Source of the DNA: Gonocerus acuteangulatus
Taxonomy: Eukaryota; Arthropoda; Insecta; Hemiptera; Coreidae
Assembly (NCBI GenBank): GCA_946811695.1
Contig: OX328124.1
Location: 88,353,972 to 88,417,971 of the forward strand
Length of the DNA stretch: 64,000 nucleotides
Reading direction: 5' to 3'
Positions 10,083 to 22,421 of this stretch are shown here, in pieces; within the stretch, counting starts at the first letter, position 1; every line of letters starts with the position of its first letter. Below the pieces are notes generated by a model that had not been told where the DNA came from, searched no databases, and worked only from the letters and a program-made list of their open reading frames with translations. Position numbers and translations under genes: made by a program.

Positions 10083-13000
10083 ATGTCTGTACTGCAATGG
10101 AAGATAAACGGATTTTTCAGGCATTTAGGTGATCTGAGGTCTCTTTTACACTGTAACCAAATAGAAATCCTGGCTTTACAGGAACCACACTTACAACCCG
10201 GTAAGACTGCCAGCTTACATGGCTACAAACTCTATAGAAGAGATTACTCCCTGGGTGGTAGGGCATGTGGTGGAGTAGCAATATTCGTAGCTGATAGTAT
10301 TCACAGTGAAGCTATTTCATTGAGAACTACTATTCAGGCGGTAGCTGTCTCAGTTCATCTCCCTTCTCGTCTCACGGTCTGTTCTGTTTATCTTCCACCA
10401 AACGAACCATTAGATACTCAGGAAATACGGAATCTACTCAGTCAGTTACCAAGTCCTTTGCTATTTTTAGGAGATATGAACGCCTTAAGCCTTATGTGGC
10501 ATTCATCCAGAAATAATAGCAAAGGGACACAACTTCAACACATATTTGAACAATTTGACTTGCTATCCCTTAACACTGACAGACCAACACACTTTTGCAC
10601 AAGAACAGGTACACTATCACACATAGACGTGTCATTATGCACCCCGTCTTTATACACTCGCTTCACATGGGATGTGGATATAGATCCTCACGGTAGTGAT
10701 CACTTCCCAATCCACATTAAACAATCAACACCTCTCCCAGCTTTAATTCTGCTAAAAGGTATAACACGAAAAAAGCAGATTGGGACTCATACAAGGACAT
10801 TATAACAGACAAACTTAAAAACACACAAGTAAACACCATACAAGAACTAAACACTTTAATTATTTCAGCTGCTGACTTCACCATTCCACAAACAACAGAA
10901 AACTATAAAAAACCACCCGTTCCTTGGTGGAATGATGAACGTAGGCAGGCCGTGAAGGATAGAAGGAAAGCACTCAATTTATTCAATAGAAATCCATCCG
11001 ATATAAACCTCCAAAATTACAAACATAAAAAAGCAAAAGCACAATGGACAATAAGGAATAGTAAAAGGAAATGCTGGGTGGACTTTTTATCAAATATTAA
11101 CAGACACACTTCACAACATGACATATGGACTAAAATAAATCAAATAAGACATAAAAAATACAAACCACCGATACCTGGACTCAAAGTTAACAACTCCATC
11201 ATAACCGACCAGACAAACATCAGCAATATCCTAGGGAATCATTTCGCCTCAATATCTAGCAATCATAATTTTACAGCAGAATTCCTGCAACACAAATTAC
11301 AAACTGACAATACATTGATACCAATAAACCACAATTACGATCACCCCTTAAATGACCCAATAACCGTAGACGAACTCAGACTTGCACTACTACTGTACAC
11401 TCAAGTTCTCCTGGACCTGACAGAATTACTTATGAAATGATTAAACATTTACCCAGCATTTCATTCAAAAACGAAATCTTCCAGAGTGGTGACTATCCTC
11501 TTTTCTGGAATGAGAGTATAGTGGTACCTATCTTAAAACCAGGTAAAGACGGTGACTTACCCACTAGCTACCGTCCGATTTCATTGACAAACTCTGGTTG
11601 CAAACTACTCGAAAAGATAGTAAATAAAAGACTGTTATGGTTTTTAGAAGCAAATAAATTACTGTCACCCTACCAGTGTGGTTTTAGAAATCAACATTCC
11701 ACGATGCACCATATCGCCAAAGTAGAAAGCGATATATTAAACGCTTTCCTAAACAAAGAATCTTTGCTAGCCGTCTCCCTAGATCTAGAGAAAGCCTACG
11801 ACACCGTATGGAGAAGGCTTATCATATCACAGCTGGTAGATTGGGGTGTCCAGGGCAAAATACTGCAGTACCTCAGTAACTATTTATCTCAAAGAAAATT
11901 CAGAGTGAGGGTAGGTACCGCTCTTTCGGATGTCTTTGCTCAAGAAAATGGAGTGCCCCAAGGAGGTGTTCTGAGCACAACCTTATTCAATATTGCTATG
12001 AATTCTGTCCATCAGTGTATCACCCCAGGAGTAAAATTTTGCATGTATGCTGACGATCTACTTATATACAGCTCATCCAAACGAATTCACACCGCTGAAC
12101 AACACATACAAAGTACACTTACAGAATTACAAAAGTGGAGTGGGAAAACGGGTTTCAGGTTTTCCAGAGACAAAATATATTGTTTTTACAAGGAAAAGAA
12201 ATCTTCCAGCCCCCCACCTTACAGTACACCAAGCACACATTCAACATACAGAAACACTCAAATTCCTCGGACTAACACTGAACAAAAAATTAACGTGGTT
12301 GCCCCATTTGAAAGAGCTCCTTAAAAAATCCAAAAAATCTTTGAATTTTTTAAGAGTTCTCAGTAGCACAAAATGGGGAGCTGACAAATTTACGATGCTT
12401 ACTCTGTACCGGTCTTTTACCAGATCGCTTCTAGATTACGGATGTATAGCTTATTCTTCTGGCAGCCCAACCACCTTGAAACTACTTGACACAATACAGA
12501 ACACAGCACTAAGAATTGTCAGCGGTGCATTTAGATCTAGCCCAGCAGAAAGCTTATGTGCCGAAACTGGTGAACCTCCACTGCAGTACAGACGTCGAAT
12601 GATATGTAATAAATTCGTATTGAAATGTAAAGCTATTGGAACGCCATGCGTCACTGAGTTTTTATATAACCAATACTCCGAAAAATACACCGAAAGGAAC
12701 GTTAAGCAAAAGCCACTCTCATTACGAACTAAAGACAATCACAGCGACCTAACTCTCTTCCATACACCTGTTCGCACAAATAACATTACTGACATACCTC
12801 CATGGCGATTGAAATACCTTAAACTAGACTTAACACTGACAAAATACAAAAAAATCAGACCCAACTTCTTCGACACACTACAAAAACGTATTCAACTCCC
12901 TGTTCAGGCAAAATAACAACACTCATTACATATTTACGGACGGATCAAAAACTAACTACGGGACTGGTGCTGCCGCCATCACAAGAAACGAATCCTATCA

Positions 13001-13706
13001 CATAAGATTACCCGATCACACTACTGTATACACAGCAGAACTACACGCAATCCTTTTAGCACTCAAAAACATTGAAGATACAGACACGGACGACATAACA
13101 ATATGCACTGACTCATTAAGTTCCTTACACTCAATGACAAACATTTACAGCACACACCCTATTGTCATAGAGATTTTTACACAATTATTCCAACTACAAA
13201 CAAAGAACAGACATATCACTATGTTTTGGTTACCTGGACATGAAGGGATTTCACAGAGCACTACAGTAGACTTACTAGCGAAAACTGCAACTCAAAGACC
13301 TACACCTGACCTGAATAAAATGACAGCAACTGACCTATGCAAACTAGCTGAAAATAAGACAGTAAACGACTGGCAGACAGAATGGACTAACTCTCAAAGC
13401 AAACTGCGGGAAATAAAAAATACAATAAGAACCTGGTCAAGAGAAAACCTAACAAGACGAGACCAAGTTATTATTACGAGACTTCGCCTAGGACACAGTT
13501 TACTAACGCACTCCTATCTAATGGAACGACAAGACAGACCTGTATGTGCATGTTGTAACGAGACATTAACAGTTAAACACATACTTACTCACTGCAGATT
13601 ACGAGACAACCTAACAATTCCTCACGACTTACTTGCCGAAAATAGTCCACATATTAACACCATACTAACTCACTTAAAGATAATTAACCTATATTCGAAA
13701 ATCTAG
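10083..13706 (+). pseudogene. LINE ORF2: endonuclease, reverse transcriptase, RNase H; frameshifted
   Basis: The polyprotein that nicks and copies onto target DNA. Endonuclease (10083 to about 10770): LQWKINGFF, LALQEPHL, FLGDMNALSLMWHSS, SHIDVSL and GSDHFPI; the usual His of GDFNAH is Leu here. A shift near 10770 leads to PWWNDERRQAVKDRRKAL. Another near 11395 leads to the RT: SYRPISLTNSGCKLLEKI, LDLEKAYDTVWR, NGVPQGGVLS and YADDLLIY at about 12046. A third near 12180 continues to LKFLGLTLNKKLTW and LLDYGCIAY. A fourth near 12912 opens RNase H: FTDGSKT, YTAELHAIL, CTDSLSSL and WLPGHEGI...VDLLAK, with all four acidic positions kept. The end has CACCNETLTVKHILTHC. At least four frameshifts make it inactive. 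Confidence 0.9.
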
Positions 13707-14110
13707 CCTTACCTCCAATTTACCTCCTAAAGTTAATTTAAAATAATGAACGAAATAGCCTTTATAAAATTATTTACATTTTTAAGAAATTAAGTTAATT
13801 AACCTACATTTAAAAATAAAGCCCTATGTCTAATATAATCTTACCTCTCCTCTTCTACCCCCCCCCCCCCACTTTTTTCCCCTCTTCACACTCTATTTAA
13901 TATCTGTTATATTACCGTATTGTTATTGTGAAATATATTATGTAAAACATGCTATTGTTATTCTTAATTAGCTCACTAATTTACTAGCTATACTCATAAA
14001 ATGTACTGACTTGTTATATACACAATGTGCAAAAAGTATTTTGTAATATCATGATGTATGTTAAAGAGCAAGTCGCCAAAAGTTGCGAAACTCTTAATAA
14101 ATAAATATCA

Positions 14111-15519
14111 AATATGAACCTCGCGCTCTAATAAAGACCGAAAAGACAAATATTTTATATTTGGCCCGAATTCGATGAAATTAGGTCCAATAATACTCTG
14201 TCCCAATCGATTTTGTTAACCAGTAGCCGTTATTCCACCACCTGGAACACTATTTTTCTGCAGGATTCGTGCGAAGGGAAACGTCCGGCTTCGCATTTTT
14301 TGGCTCCCTTGTACACTTCATATAGGCAATAGTACTTGAGAAATAGATTTAAAATATTTTTCAAGGACATATTTATGCCTGTTTCGAGAAAAATGAATAC
14401 AAGAAGAATTATAGTTTTGGTTACTACCGCTTTGATGCTGCTAAGTTATGCTATGCGCTAAGCGGTGGGGGTAAAATACGGCCGTCTTTTAGTGGTGCCG
14501 AGAGATGTGTTTAAAAATAAGTACTCATAACGCTCACCGCTTAAAAAACGTTGACACCTGTTTCTCACCGTGATGCGGCCACCTTCTCATATAAATAGTG
14601 GTACCGCTAGTTGACATTCCGCCACTATCAACGGTCTCTAGGATACCAACACTACCAACTAATTATTTTTGTAATTTGTCTAGTCGTTACTTATTCCATC
14701 TGTGTTGTTATGTCTTCATGTTTTTCCAAAAGACACCAGCCAAGTAAATAAGGATCAACTTCACCATTGTTGTGTATAAAGTGTCATCTAGAATCTAGAT
14801 TCTCATTGCTGCCAACATACTTCACTGAAATTTCCCTCGTGTCTGTCAGGCACTTTATACACACCAGGGGTTAAATGCAAAATGCACGTTACTCATAATA
14901 TGCAGATTATTATTGAAGGTCTGTTTTTTATTTTTATTATGCTTTCGGCGTTTGGACTCCCATATACGGATATTTTGAACCGCATATCTTCCGGAATCTC
15001 CCTGACTAATGAATAATTTAATAAAAAGAGTTATTTATTACATATATATTAAATAATAGATGAACATTTTGTGTTTTTACACCCAGCATCCAGTTTCTCC
15101 TGAATTGTAATTAACGAATATTAATTTAAATGTGGTTTGTTCCCAGAAATTATAGGATATAATCTCAAAATAGAGAGATAATGAGGATGAGGTAGAAACG
15201 GCTGATAAAGATATTTACTCGTAGAACAAGGTGTTAATTACAACATGAATTGTTGTGGCTTGGCGGAAATTATCACTAGATGGGAAGGAGCCTTGAGAAG
15301 CAGCCGTGGAGTGCCTTTGAACATGGCTCGGGGCAACCACCTAGGGTAGCTCCAACCCTTAGATCTAGCCTCAAACACGTCCTCCTCCGGTTCGGCTTCC
15401 TTTGAGCAGTCCTCCTCTTAAAAGCATAACAGCGTGCTTTCTCTTTGTCTTGTTCTTTTTAGTTTATTTTTCGAATATTATAAATGTCCAAAAAGTCTTC
15501 AAACTTCAAACGTTTCACA
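14111..15519. other. Unannotated spacer
   Basis: No gene is seen. A TATAAATA word lies near 14592 in a slightly GC-richer segment (14560-14660) and could be a core promoter or part of an LTR, but no adjoining frame supports it. A mixed-composition patch at 15240-15430 has no motif I recognise. Confidence 0.4.
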
Positions 15520-15590
15520 TAAAAATGAGTTTTTATTGCCTAAGATTCGGCTTGAATTTCATACCCTCTTCAGGGCCTTGAGAAGAGGAA
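15520..15590 (-). repeat. Degenerate copy of the hammerhead-like repeat
   Basis: On the minus strand it reads CCCTGAAGAGGG, AAATTCAAGCCGAATC and GGCAATAAAAACTC. This is the order seen in the 47.3 kb foldback (CTGATGAAGGC, AAGCCGAAACGTC, AAATAAAACTC). The ribozyme-like core is eroded. Confidence 0.45.
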
Positions 15591-15664
15591 GAATATATTG
15601 ACTTCCAGATGTAGCGGATTCAAACCGGATGAATTGACGGATACAGGGAAAGTGAAGCTAAGTA

Positions 15665-16588
15665 AAAAAAAAGTCCGTCATGCAGAAGCTGCATAACTAA
15701 GCACTTTCCTCAAAATTTGGGCAGTGTAGACTGCTTTCCAGAACAATTTGCTTAAAATACCCTACATAAATAAAATAAAAACATGAATAGTTCTCTTTTA
15801 ATTTTGTAATGAGAAACTGTTCAATTATTAATTTTGTAATTAATTTGCTTCCAGAGTTATATTTACACATGGTACCTACTATACTACTTAATAAATGCAA
15901 AAAACTTCATATTTTCTTCTTTTGATCTGACGCAGGAATAGGATACAGTCCCTCTAGTGGTAGAAAGCGCTCCTTGCGGCGGCCAAGCGAACCAGGCTAA
16001 TTCTATTGAAATATATTACAAAGTAAATCCCCCTTTCCGATTGACCGATTTAGCTCATTTTTACAACACTTCTTTCCCATGAGTTACCCACGACGTATTC
16101 CGCGTTTCGTTACAATACAGCAGACATTACGGCTGTATGAGCCGGTATGAATATATTAGTAATTTGGGTCCGGAGTAAACCCCCCTTCCTAATGAACCAA
16201 TTTAGTTTATTTTTACAACAAATTTTTACCTGTAGATTACCACTACGAATACCGTCTTTCGTCGAAATATAACAAAAATCACGGCTGGTAGTGGCGAATT
16301 GGTATTGTGGGCCCGAAGTAACCCCCCCCCCCTCCAATGAACCGATTTAGTTTATTTTTACATCTCTCTTTTCTCTCTAGATTACCACTACGAATACCAA
16401 GTTTCGTTGAAATATAACAAATATTACGGCGGGCATGGTCAAATTAGTGTTTTGGGTTCGGGGTAAACCCCTCCTTCCGGTTGGCCGATTTTTGTGATTA
16501 ACGAACTCGTTCAATCGTTTGTTAATTGAATACTATATACCAAGTTTCGTGACGAAAAATCAAAAACTCTGGCCACTATCGTGTTAAC

Positions 16589-16658
<70 letters not shown>

Positions 16659-16820
16659 TTTAACGGGGGTCATTTTCGGTGTCTACTAGGTAGGATCGAT
16701 AAAGATTTGAAGACATTTTTCAAAAATTCCGTCATGAGTGCAACCTCAATAGCTACTTTCCTTCGGAGGAAAGTGCTAAAATCGAAATTGATTTATGCAC
16801 GGCATCCGGGAGCTTGATAG
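15665..16820 (+). mobile_element. Unnamed repeat element with short inverted ends (copy 1)
   Basis: It starts with AAAAAGTCCGTCATGCAG and then TAAGCACTTTCCTC (15698), and ends with the inverse GGAGGAAAGTGCTAA (16765). Inside are about four degenerate tandem units of roughly 150 bases. Each holds a C-run, AATGAACCGATTTAG, TTATTTTTACA, GATTACCACTACGAATACC and GTTTCGTCGAAATATAAC. A second copy lies at 58.7-59.4 kb. There is no coding capacity. A non-autonomous DNA transposon is likely, but the superfamily is unknown to me. Confidence 0.6.
16591..16655. repeat. (TA)n microsatellite
   Basis: A pure TA run of about 65 bases near the right end of the surrounding repeat. The homologous element at 59 kb lacks it. 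Confidence 0.96.
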
Positions 16821-17842
16821 GAATACTATATTGAGTAAAAACGGCACAGGTAAAGAACGATGCTAATTCCTTTAAAAAGTCAAAAGAAAATTTACTGTGC
16901 AGGAAAAGAAAGGGCTAAGTCTGAGCTCTACAGAGAAAGAAGGGGGCAAGTCAGCTGTCAGTTGATGTCCTCTTAGCAGCTTATATACAAGCAGTGTTCA
17001 TTTTTTCAGATTTAATTCCGATATAGAAGACTAAATTTGAAGGCTTCAAACATCTTTCCAAATTTTGTGAAGAATATGCCAAACAATGTCTATCGTCTTT
17101 GCCTCAGCAGGAAAACTGAATCCAAAACAATGTATCCAACATGTACATATATTGCTAATACCTTTTGAATTGAATAATGTGAACAAGTAAACAAGTTTGT
17201 TATCTATAAAAACATTCGCAATTAATTGAGTAGATTAATATACTATTAATATAGTGGAGTCTTATCTTCTTTTTCCCATTAATCAGCTGACTTAGCCCCT
17301 TTTAAACCAGTGTTTGGTGCCCTTTTTACATAAAATCGATAAATGCTATCTAAGTAAGAAGCTTGATATAGTTTTGAATCTTTAAACCTAAAAAAGGCTC
17401 TCCTGAAAAATTTGCAAAAAGTGACTTAGCCCCTTCCTTCCCTGTGCCCTTCATTTCTTACCCTCCTCATAGTCCTGATAGAAACTTTAAAGAAATTTTA
17501 GCCGAGACTGTAGCTATGAAAACTTATTTTTTTCATTTCTATTAGTTATTTTGATCGAACCTCGATTAACGGTCAGTGTGCCACCGTAGATGTATTAACA
17601 CTCAAGGATATTTTCTAAATTAATCCGGTTAAAATTAAAGACGAAAGAGCTGACGTTTTTACATGGTATTTCAGCCTACAACGATAGGAACATGCAACAT
17701 AAAAGGAACACAATTCGGACTCTAAACATTTCGCTTTCTAAGTAGAAGAAGTTTTTGCTATTTGTTTCTGGATAATTATGTAAATACTCGTTTTACTATT
17801 AAATGAGCATTTATATAATGAATATTTAATTAAACACAAAAA
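16821..17842. other. Unannotated spacer
   Basis: Nothing recognisable is seen. Confidence 0.4.
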
Positions 17843-19010
17843 AGATCATTTGTTTTCCATTAGACAGATGTTAGAGAAAACATATGAGTATAACATTGAT
17901 CTACACCACCTCTTCATTGACTTCCGACAGGCTTATGACAGTGTTGATAGAGGGAAGTTGCTGCAGGCATTACAGTCACTGGGAATACCTGGGAAGCTAA
18001 TAAGATTGACGAGGTTGACTCTGGAAGGAACAAGATGTAAGGTCAAAACCAGAGTAGGCGTCTCTGATAGCTTCGAGGTAAACAGTGGCTTAAGACAAGG
18101 GGACCCATTATCACCTGTATTATTCAATCTCGCCCTTGAAATCGCCATTCGAAAGATAAGGACTAACCCAGGGGGCACCATTTTCAATAGGCTCACTCAG
18201 CACATGGCGTATGCTGATGATGTGGTAATAACAGGGAGGACCACAGCAGCTTTGGCCGGTGCTGTGACAGAATTCGATCGTGCCGCGCAAGACTTGGGAC
18301 TCTCTATAAATAATGAAAAGACCAAGTATATGAAAACCTCGAGACAGACCGAAGAACGAGGAGAGACTGTGGATATGGCGAGGACACGTACCGTAGCTGT
18401 AGCACATTTAAGTACCTGGGGGGAGTAGTAACGGAGAACAATAACCTGGAAGCGGAGGTTAAGGGCAGAATGGTGGCGGGAAATAGATGCTTCTACGCCT
18501 TACAAAAAGCTCTCCGATACAAAAGTCTCTCCAGGAAAGCAAAGATTTTATTATACAAAACTGTGATTAGACCAGTTGTTGTGTACGGCAGCGAAACGTG
18601 GACTCTGACCAAAGAAATGAGGAGAGGTCTGTTGGTCTGGGAAAGGAGAGTCCTCAGGAAGATTTTTGGAGCCGTAAGAGAGCAGCACAGGTGGAGGATC
18701 AGAAGCAATGCCGAACTTACAGAAATGTATGGCGAGCCTGACATCCTCTATGTCATCAAGAAAGGTAGGCTACGGTGGTTAGGGCACGTGGAAAGGATGG
18801 AACCCTGTAGGCTACCTAAATTGATGCTGAATGGTGCACCTGGGGGAAAAAGAAAGAGAGGCCGACCAAGACGGAGGTGGCTTGATGACCTGGAGGAGGA
18901 CTTGCGGACGCTAGGGATCCGAAATTGGAGGAACCTAGCAGCAAACCGCGTGGAGTGGAGCAGGATGGTGGCAGAGGCCCAGGTCCTACAAGGACTGTAG
19001 CGCCCAACAG
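17843..19010 (+). pseudogene. 5'-truncated LINE: reverse transcriptase and C-terminal module (copy 1)
   Basis: Reverse transcriptase of a non-LTR element. The reading begins inside the RT at FSIRQMLEKTYEYNID, then FIDFRQAYDSVDR, GLRQGDPLSPVLFNLALE, HMAYADDVVI, and SINNEKTKYM. A frameshift near 18395 separates this from YLGGVVTENNNLEAEV, AGNRCFYALQK, YKTVIRPVVVYGSETW, GEPDILYVIKKGRLRWLGHV and KRGRPRRRWLDDL. It stops near 19000, followed by TGTAGCGCC and GAGT repeats. It lacks the N-terminal endonuclease half. The same C-terminal module returns at 52.6 kb. RTE-related or Proto2-like assignment is my inference. Confidence 0.85.
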
Positions 19011-19034
19011 TGAGTGAGTGAATTAAACACAAGT

Positions 19035-19560
19035 CACTGCTCAGCCTAACTGCATGTTATAATACTCGCACGGGACAACATATCTAACACTGATCACAAA
19101 AACATTACAATATGTAATGACTAACTGAGCTCACTACTTACAATACAGGCCATTTATAATTCTAATCCTTTAATAAGAGAGATACACAATAAAATTTCAA
19201 CACTGAACAAAACAGCCACTTTGTATTGGATCCCAGGGCATAAAGACATCGGACCAAGTACCAACGTTGACTTACAAGCGAAACTTGCAGGACGAAAAGA
19301 CTTTCGCACTGAAGCTATGAACAGAATTGTGCAAATGTGGCAAGAAACCTAATTTAAAGCTAGAGGAAATCAATTCATGGAGATTAAGGATACTGTTCAA
19401 GAATGGCCTTCAAACAGCAGGTGCAATAGACGAGAAGAATCCGTCCTCTGCCACCTTAAGGATATTCCATTCCCGACTGACTCACTAGTACCTTATGACA
19501 GGACAAGACAGACCAATACTGTAATACAGCACTTACAGTTTAACACTTACTGACAGACTG
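19035..19560 (+). pseudogene. Decayed RNase H end of an I-like LINE (copy 2)
   Basis: Translated pieces match the 13 kb copy: AIYNSNPLIREIHNKISTLN, then ATLYWIPGHKDIGPSTNVDL, then KDTVQEW, broken by stops and shifts. In the 13 kb element the same places read NIYSTHPIVIEIF, MFWLPGHEGISQSTTVDLLA and KNTIRTW. It follows directly on the 17.8 kb LINE. Neither start nor tail is preserved. Confidence 0.7.
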
Positions 19561-19827
19561 CATACTCAAAAAACACTAACTTACCACAAAACATCAATGA
19601 AATACTTTCAGATGACACCAAATATATCACAGACATATTCCAATTCCTTTCAAACACAAAACGTTTCGATAAAATCTAGGAAATCTGTTTTTCTCCATCT
19701 TTTAATTGATTATATTTGCATGTATACATATTATCTTTTTGTTTATTTATTTACTTTTTTTTGTCTTATTTACAGAAATTGTCTGTGTAAATATTTCAGT
19801 GGCTCACTCAGTAATATATACTTCTAT

Positions 19828-19885
19828 AAATAAAAGTCCGACTCGCAGTAACTGCGTCATCTTAGCGTGTTCCCGTTAATATCCC
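19828..19885 (+). repeat. AAAGTCCGACTCGCAG boundary motif
   Basis: ATAAAAGTCCGACTCGCAG and then ACTGCGTCATCTTAGCG recur almost unchanged at 61.7 kb. In a T-variant form they recur at 15.67 and 58.71 kb, at the edge of the unnamed TIR repeat. Confidence 0.5.
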
Positions 19886-20966
19886 TAGTACCATTAGTAA
19901 AGGAATATAAGCAGGTGTCTGGTGTGCCGGGCTGTAGGAGATGCTATGGGTTGGAATCCAACTTGTGGGAAGTTGGCCTTTTTTCGCGAATCGTCTCGCT
20001 GCGTCACGGATGATTAGAATGGTCATAGAAACAGGTGCACTTTAACAAAATAACAACAGACATCTCAAAACATACTTAATTTTAATAGTTTACTCAATTG
20101 AAAAGTCTATCATTAATCATATCATTTGCATGCTAAACCTGTATTTTGAGAAGCTGAATCCTCCAAAGAGGTACCAAGGTCCTTAAATATTTGGATGGAA
20201 CCTTTTCAAGTTCTAGTAATGTAGCATGGTTGATGGATAGACAGATCCAGCTTTAGTAACATAGATAACACTACATTCTGGATACACAATATAGACGAAT
20301 TAACGTGGTTAAAAGATAAATAATGCCATCTTAATGAAATCGCCGTAATTTGAGTCGACTCTGAGTATAGGAGCTGAGCCCACGTAGATCCAGTTCTGTT
20401 GACTGCTCGAGTGTTGACAGGAGTCTGTCAATAGAACAAGCTCTTATCAGCTTCTAATCTACGGTAGCTCATTCAAGATTTAATTCAGCAGTTCTCTCCA
20501 GAACCTCTTGCCGTTCACCGAACAAACATAATTACTTCAAAGCGCCGATCGTTTTACCTACATTCAGAAAGAAGGAACCATTCCCATAAGAAGGTGAATA
20601 CAAAGGGAAGTAATCGGAATTATTTGGCAATATCGCCCACTAGCACAGCGGGACTCCGCTTATAAACTTGAATTCGCTTCGTTATCTGCTAGTGTTCGCA
20701 AAATTATCTTATGTTTTCTGATGTGGAGCTGAGAAAAACATATATTATACAGATATAAAAAGAAATAGGTAGTGACCAAATATCAACAATATTTCTTGGT
20801 TTACGGAAGGTCAAATTACAAAATTCCAAATTAACATAATCGTCAATTTATTATTAATACTAAACTGTTCCTTTACTCAAATCTTAGAATTTTCATTATA
20901 GGCGAAAGGTAAAAAAATGTCCTCAATTTGAGGAGAATCTTCCACTACTAGGGCCACGTCTAGACT
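19886..20966. other. Unannotated spacer
   Basis: Near 19920-19990 a segment GGTGTGCCGGGCTGTAGG with GGGTTGGAATCC is weakly tRNA-like but does not fold convincingly. Nothing else is seen. Confidence 0.35.
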
Positions 20967-21382
20967 GGTCATGGTCTTGTAGCGGAGCTTATTTTAAATT
21001 ATATTTTCCCGCGGGAGAAAAGCCCGCTGCACTAAAGTTTTAATGGAGCTTTCCCGCGGGAATAATTTTTACCGTTAGTTAGTTAGTGAGTGAGTATCCT
21101 GATAGTGAGCAGATAACCGGAGGATTCGGCACCCAGCAGATCAAGCCAAGTGTCGTTCTCCTAGCCTTTTGTATCCTGCTACCTGCTCCTAGAGAACCAC
21201 CGAAGCCGGCTCAACATCTCGGTACACTGGGATTTGTTCGCAAGTACTGAACATTTTACTAGACTTAGGCCGGCCACACACTATGAGGTAGACCGGACAG
21301 GTACACCCGTGAGGTGCACCTGTCCGGTCTACCTGTGACCCACACTGTTCAGGTGTACCGGACAGGTTTGTCAGTCTTCAAC

Positions 21383-21727
21383 ATGGATCCTCCAGGAGAT
21401 GATCTACTTTATCTCTCTCTATCTGCAGTAATATTTGAGACACGTAAAAACAAATGGGAAAAACGCAAACAATGGTGTAAGGAATGGTTGCAGTGAAGAA
21501 ATAAATTCACCCATATCAATCTGCTGAACGAATTAAGAGATGAACCAACAGATTATCGCAATTATCTGCGCATGACCGAATCAGTTTACAACGAGTTATT
21601 GCTTGTATCTCCTTTCATTAAGAAGAAATATACACAAATGAGGGCCGCTATATCTCCACACGAAAAAATAACAGCTACTTTGAGAATCTTGGGGAGACAA
21701 TTTTCCTCTACTCCTTTCGAATATTAG
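21383..21727 (+). pseudogene. Harbinger transposase, N-terminal fragment
   Basis: The nuclease protein of PIF/Harbinger elements. From the ATG at 21383 it reads MDPPGDDLLYLSLSAVIFET, then KRKQWCKEWLQ, a TGA stop at 21494, and continues in frame with NKFTHINLLNELRDEPTDY, YLRMTESVYNELL, FIKKKYTQMRAAISPHEK and ITATLRILG. It ends where the sequence switches to the neighbouring gene. The family protein is about 350-400 residues, and the DDE catalytic core is entirely missing. The premature stop is also present in the inverted right arm. Confidence 0.85.
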
Positions 21728-21929
21728 ATCGAAAACTATTAATTTTACTTTTAGCCATACTCTCGTTTGCATTTGGATATATTTTCTGCAGTTTGTATAC
21801 CAATTTGCGATATGCAGCATCTCTTTTATTTCTATTGTGAAAATCATCGTCTTTTATTTTCCATAAACGTGGTTCATTTTTATAAATTTCGATGAAATCA
21901 CTAAGAACTTCGTTAATTTTATGAGACAT
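21708..21929 (-). pseudogene. Harbinger-associated MADF/Myb-SANT-like protein, partial
   Basis: The DNA-binding partner protein of Harbinger transposase. From ATG at 21929 the frame gives about 73 residues: MSHKINEVLSDFIEIY, then NEPRLWKIKDDDFHN, RNKRDAAYRKLVYKL and SKINSFRSN. The D-F-x-N-R-x-K-R pattern and spaced tryptophan fit a MADF domain. It runs into the transposase fragment tail-to-tail, overlapping by about 20 bases, because the middle of the element was lost. The C-terminal half is absent. Confidence 0.7.
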
Positions 21930-22150
21930 TTTACACTTTAAACTGATTCCATAAATAAATAAATAAATAAAAAGGGCACAACGGTAAAACAAATCAACAC
22001 AAATCAGAGTTGCAGAAAACTGAGACCTCATAAGGTACCCCTGACAACCCCCACACACACATGAGGTCTACTCGCCTGTGAGGTGGAAATAATCGAATTT
22101 TCATCAGGTGTGAGGTCGCCGGAAAGGGTAGAATGGGGGTAGTAAAGTTC

Positions 22151-22227
22151 CGCCACAGACTATGAGGTAGACCGGACAGGTACATCGGACGGGTGAACCT
22201 GTCCGGTCTACCTCATAGTGTGTGGCG
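22151..22227. repeat. Internal head-to-head Harbinger ends (hairpin)
   Basis: 31-base arms CGCCACAGACTATGAGG... and their inverse ...CATAGTGTGTGGCG have one mismatch, separated by 15 bases. Each arm is a copy of the element end, so this marks a junction between two element ends inside the larger element. Confidence 0.85.
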
Positions 22228-22249
22228 GCCCTTAAGGCAGCTTGCGATA

Positions 22250-22421
22250 ACCCTAAGTTACCTTCTCTTAATTCGTTTAGCAGATTGATATAGGTGAATT
22301 TATTTCTTCACTGCAACCATTCCTTACACCATTGTTTGCGTTTTTTTCGTTTGTTTTTACGTGTCTCAAATATTACTGCAAATGGAGAGAGATAAAGTAG
22401 ATCATCTCCTGGAGGATCCAT
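22250..22421 (-). pseudogene. Inverted copy of the Harbinger transposase N-terminus
   Basis: On the minus strand the ATG at 22421 begins MDPPGDDLLYLSPFAVIFET, then KRKQWCKEWLQ and the same TGA stop, continuing to the NKFTYINLLNEL-type region. It differs from the left arm by a few substitutions only. It is the right arm of the palindrome, not an independent gene. Confidence 0.8.

Larger units (their letters stand above)
8440..14110 (+). mobile_element. I-like non-LTR retrotransposon, nearly full length
   Basis: A LINE with a CCHC-knuckle ORF1, then an ORF2 ordered AP-type endonuclease, reverse transcriptase, RNase H, as in the I superfamily (I/Nimb group). The 3' UTR runs about 400 bases and ends GAGCAAGTCGCCAAAAG, TTGCGAAACTC, TTAATAAATAAATA. 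The same ending recurs on the minus strand at 34.1, 50.6 and 61.8 kb. The 5' limit is uncertain; a direct pair of CATAGATAACGGTGG words at 8431 and 8453 lies just before the probable 5' UTR. No target duplication was found by eye. Confidence 0.85.

Noticed and set aside
9734..10132. A separate gene between ORF1 and ORF2 of the I-like LINE, beginning at the ATGA overlap
   Set aside because: The product is AT-driven hydrophobic text without motifs, and its end overlaps the true ORF2 start in another frame.
12451..12738. Minus-strand open frame inside the LINE
   Set aside because: It is a shadow of the RT C-terminal region on the plus strand.
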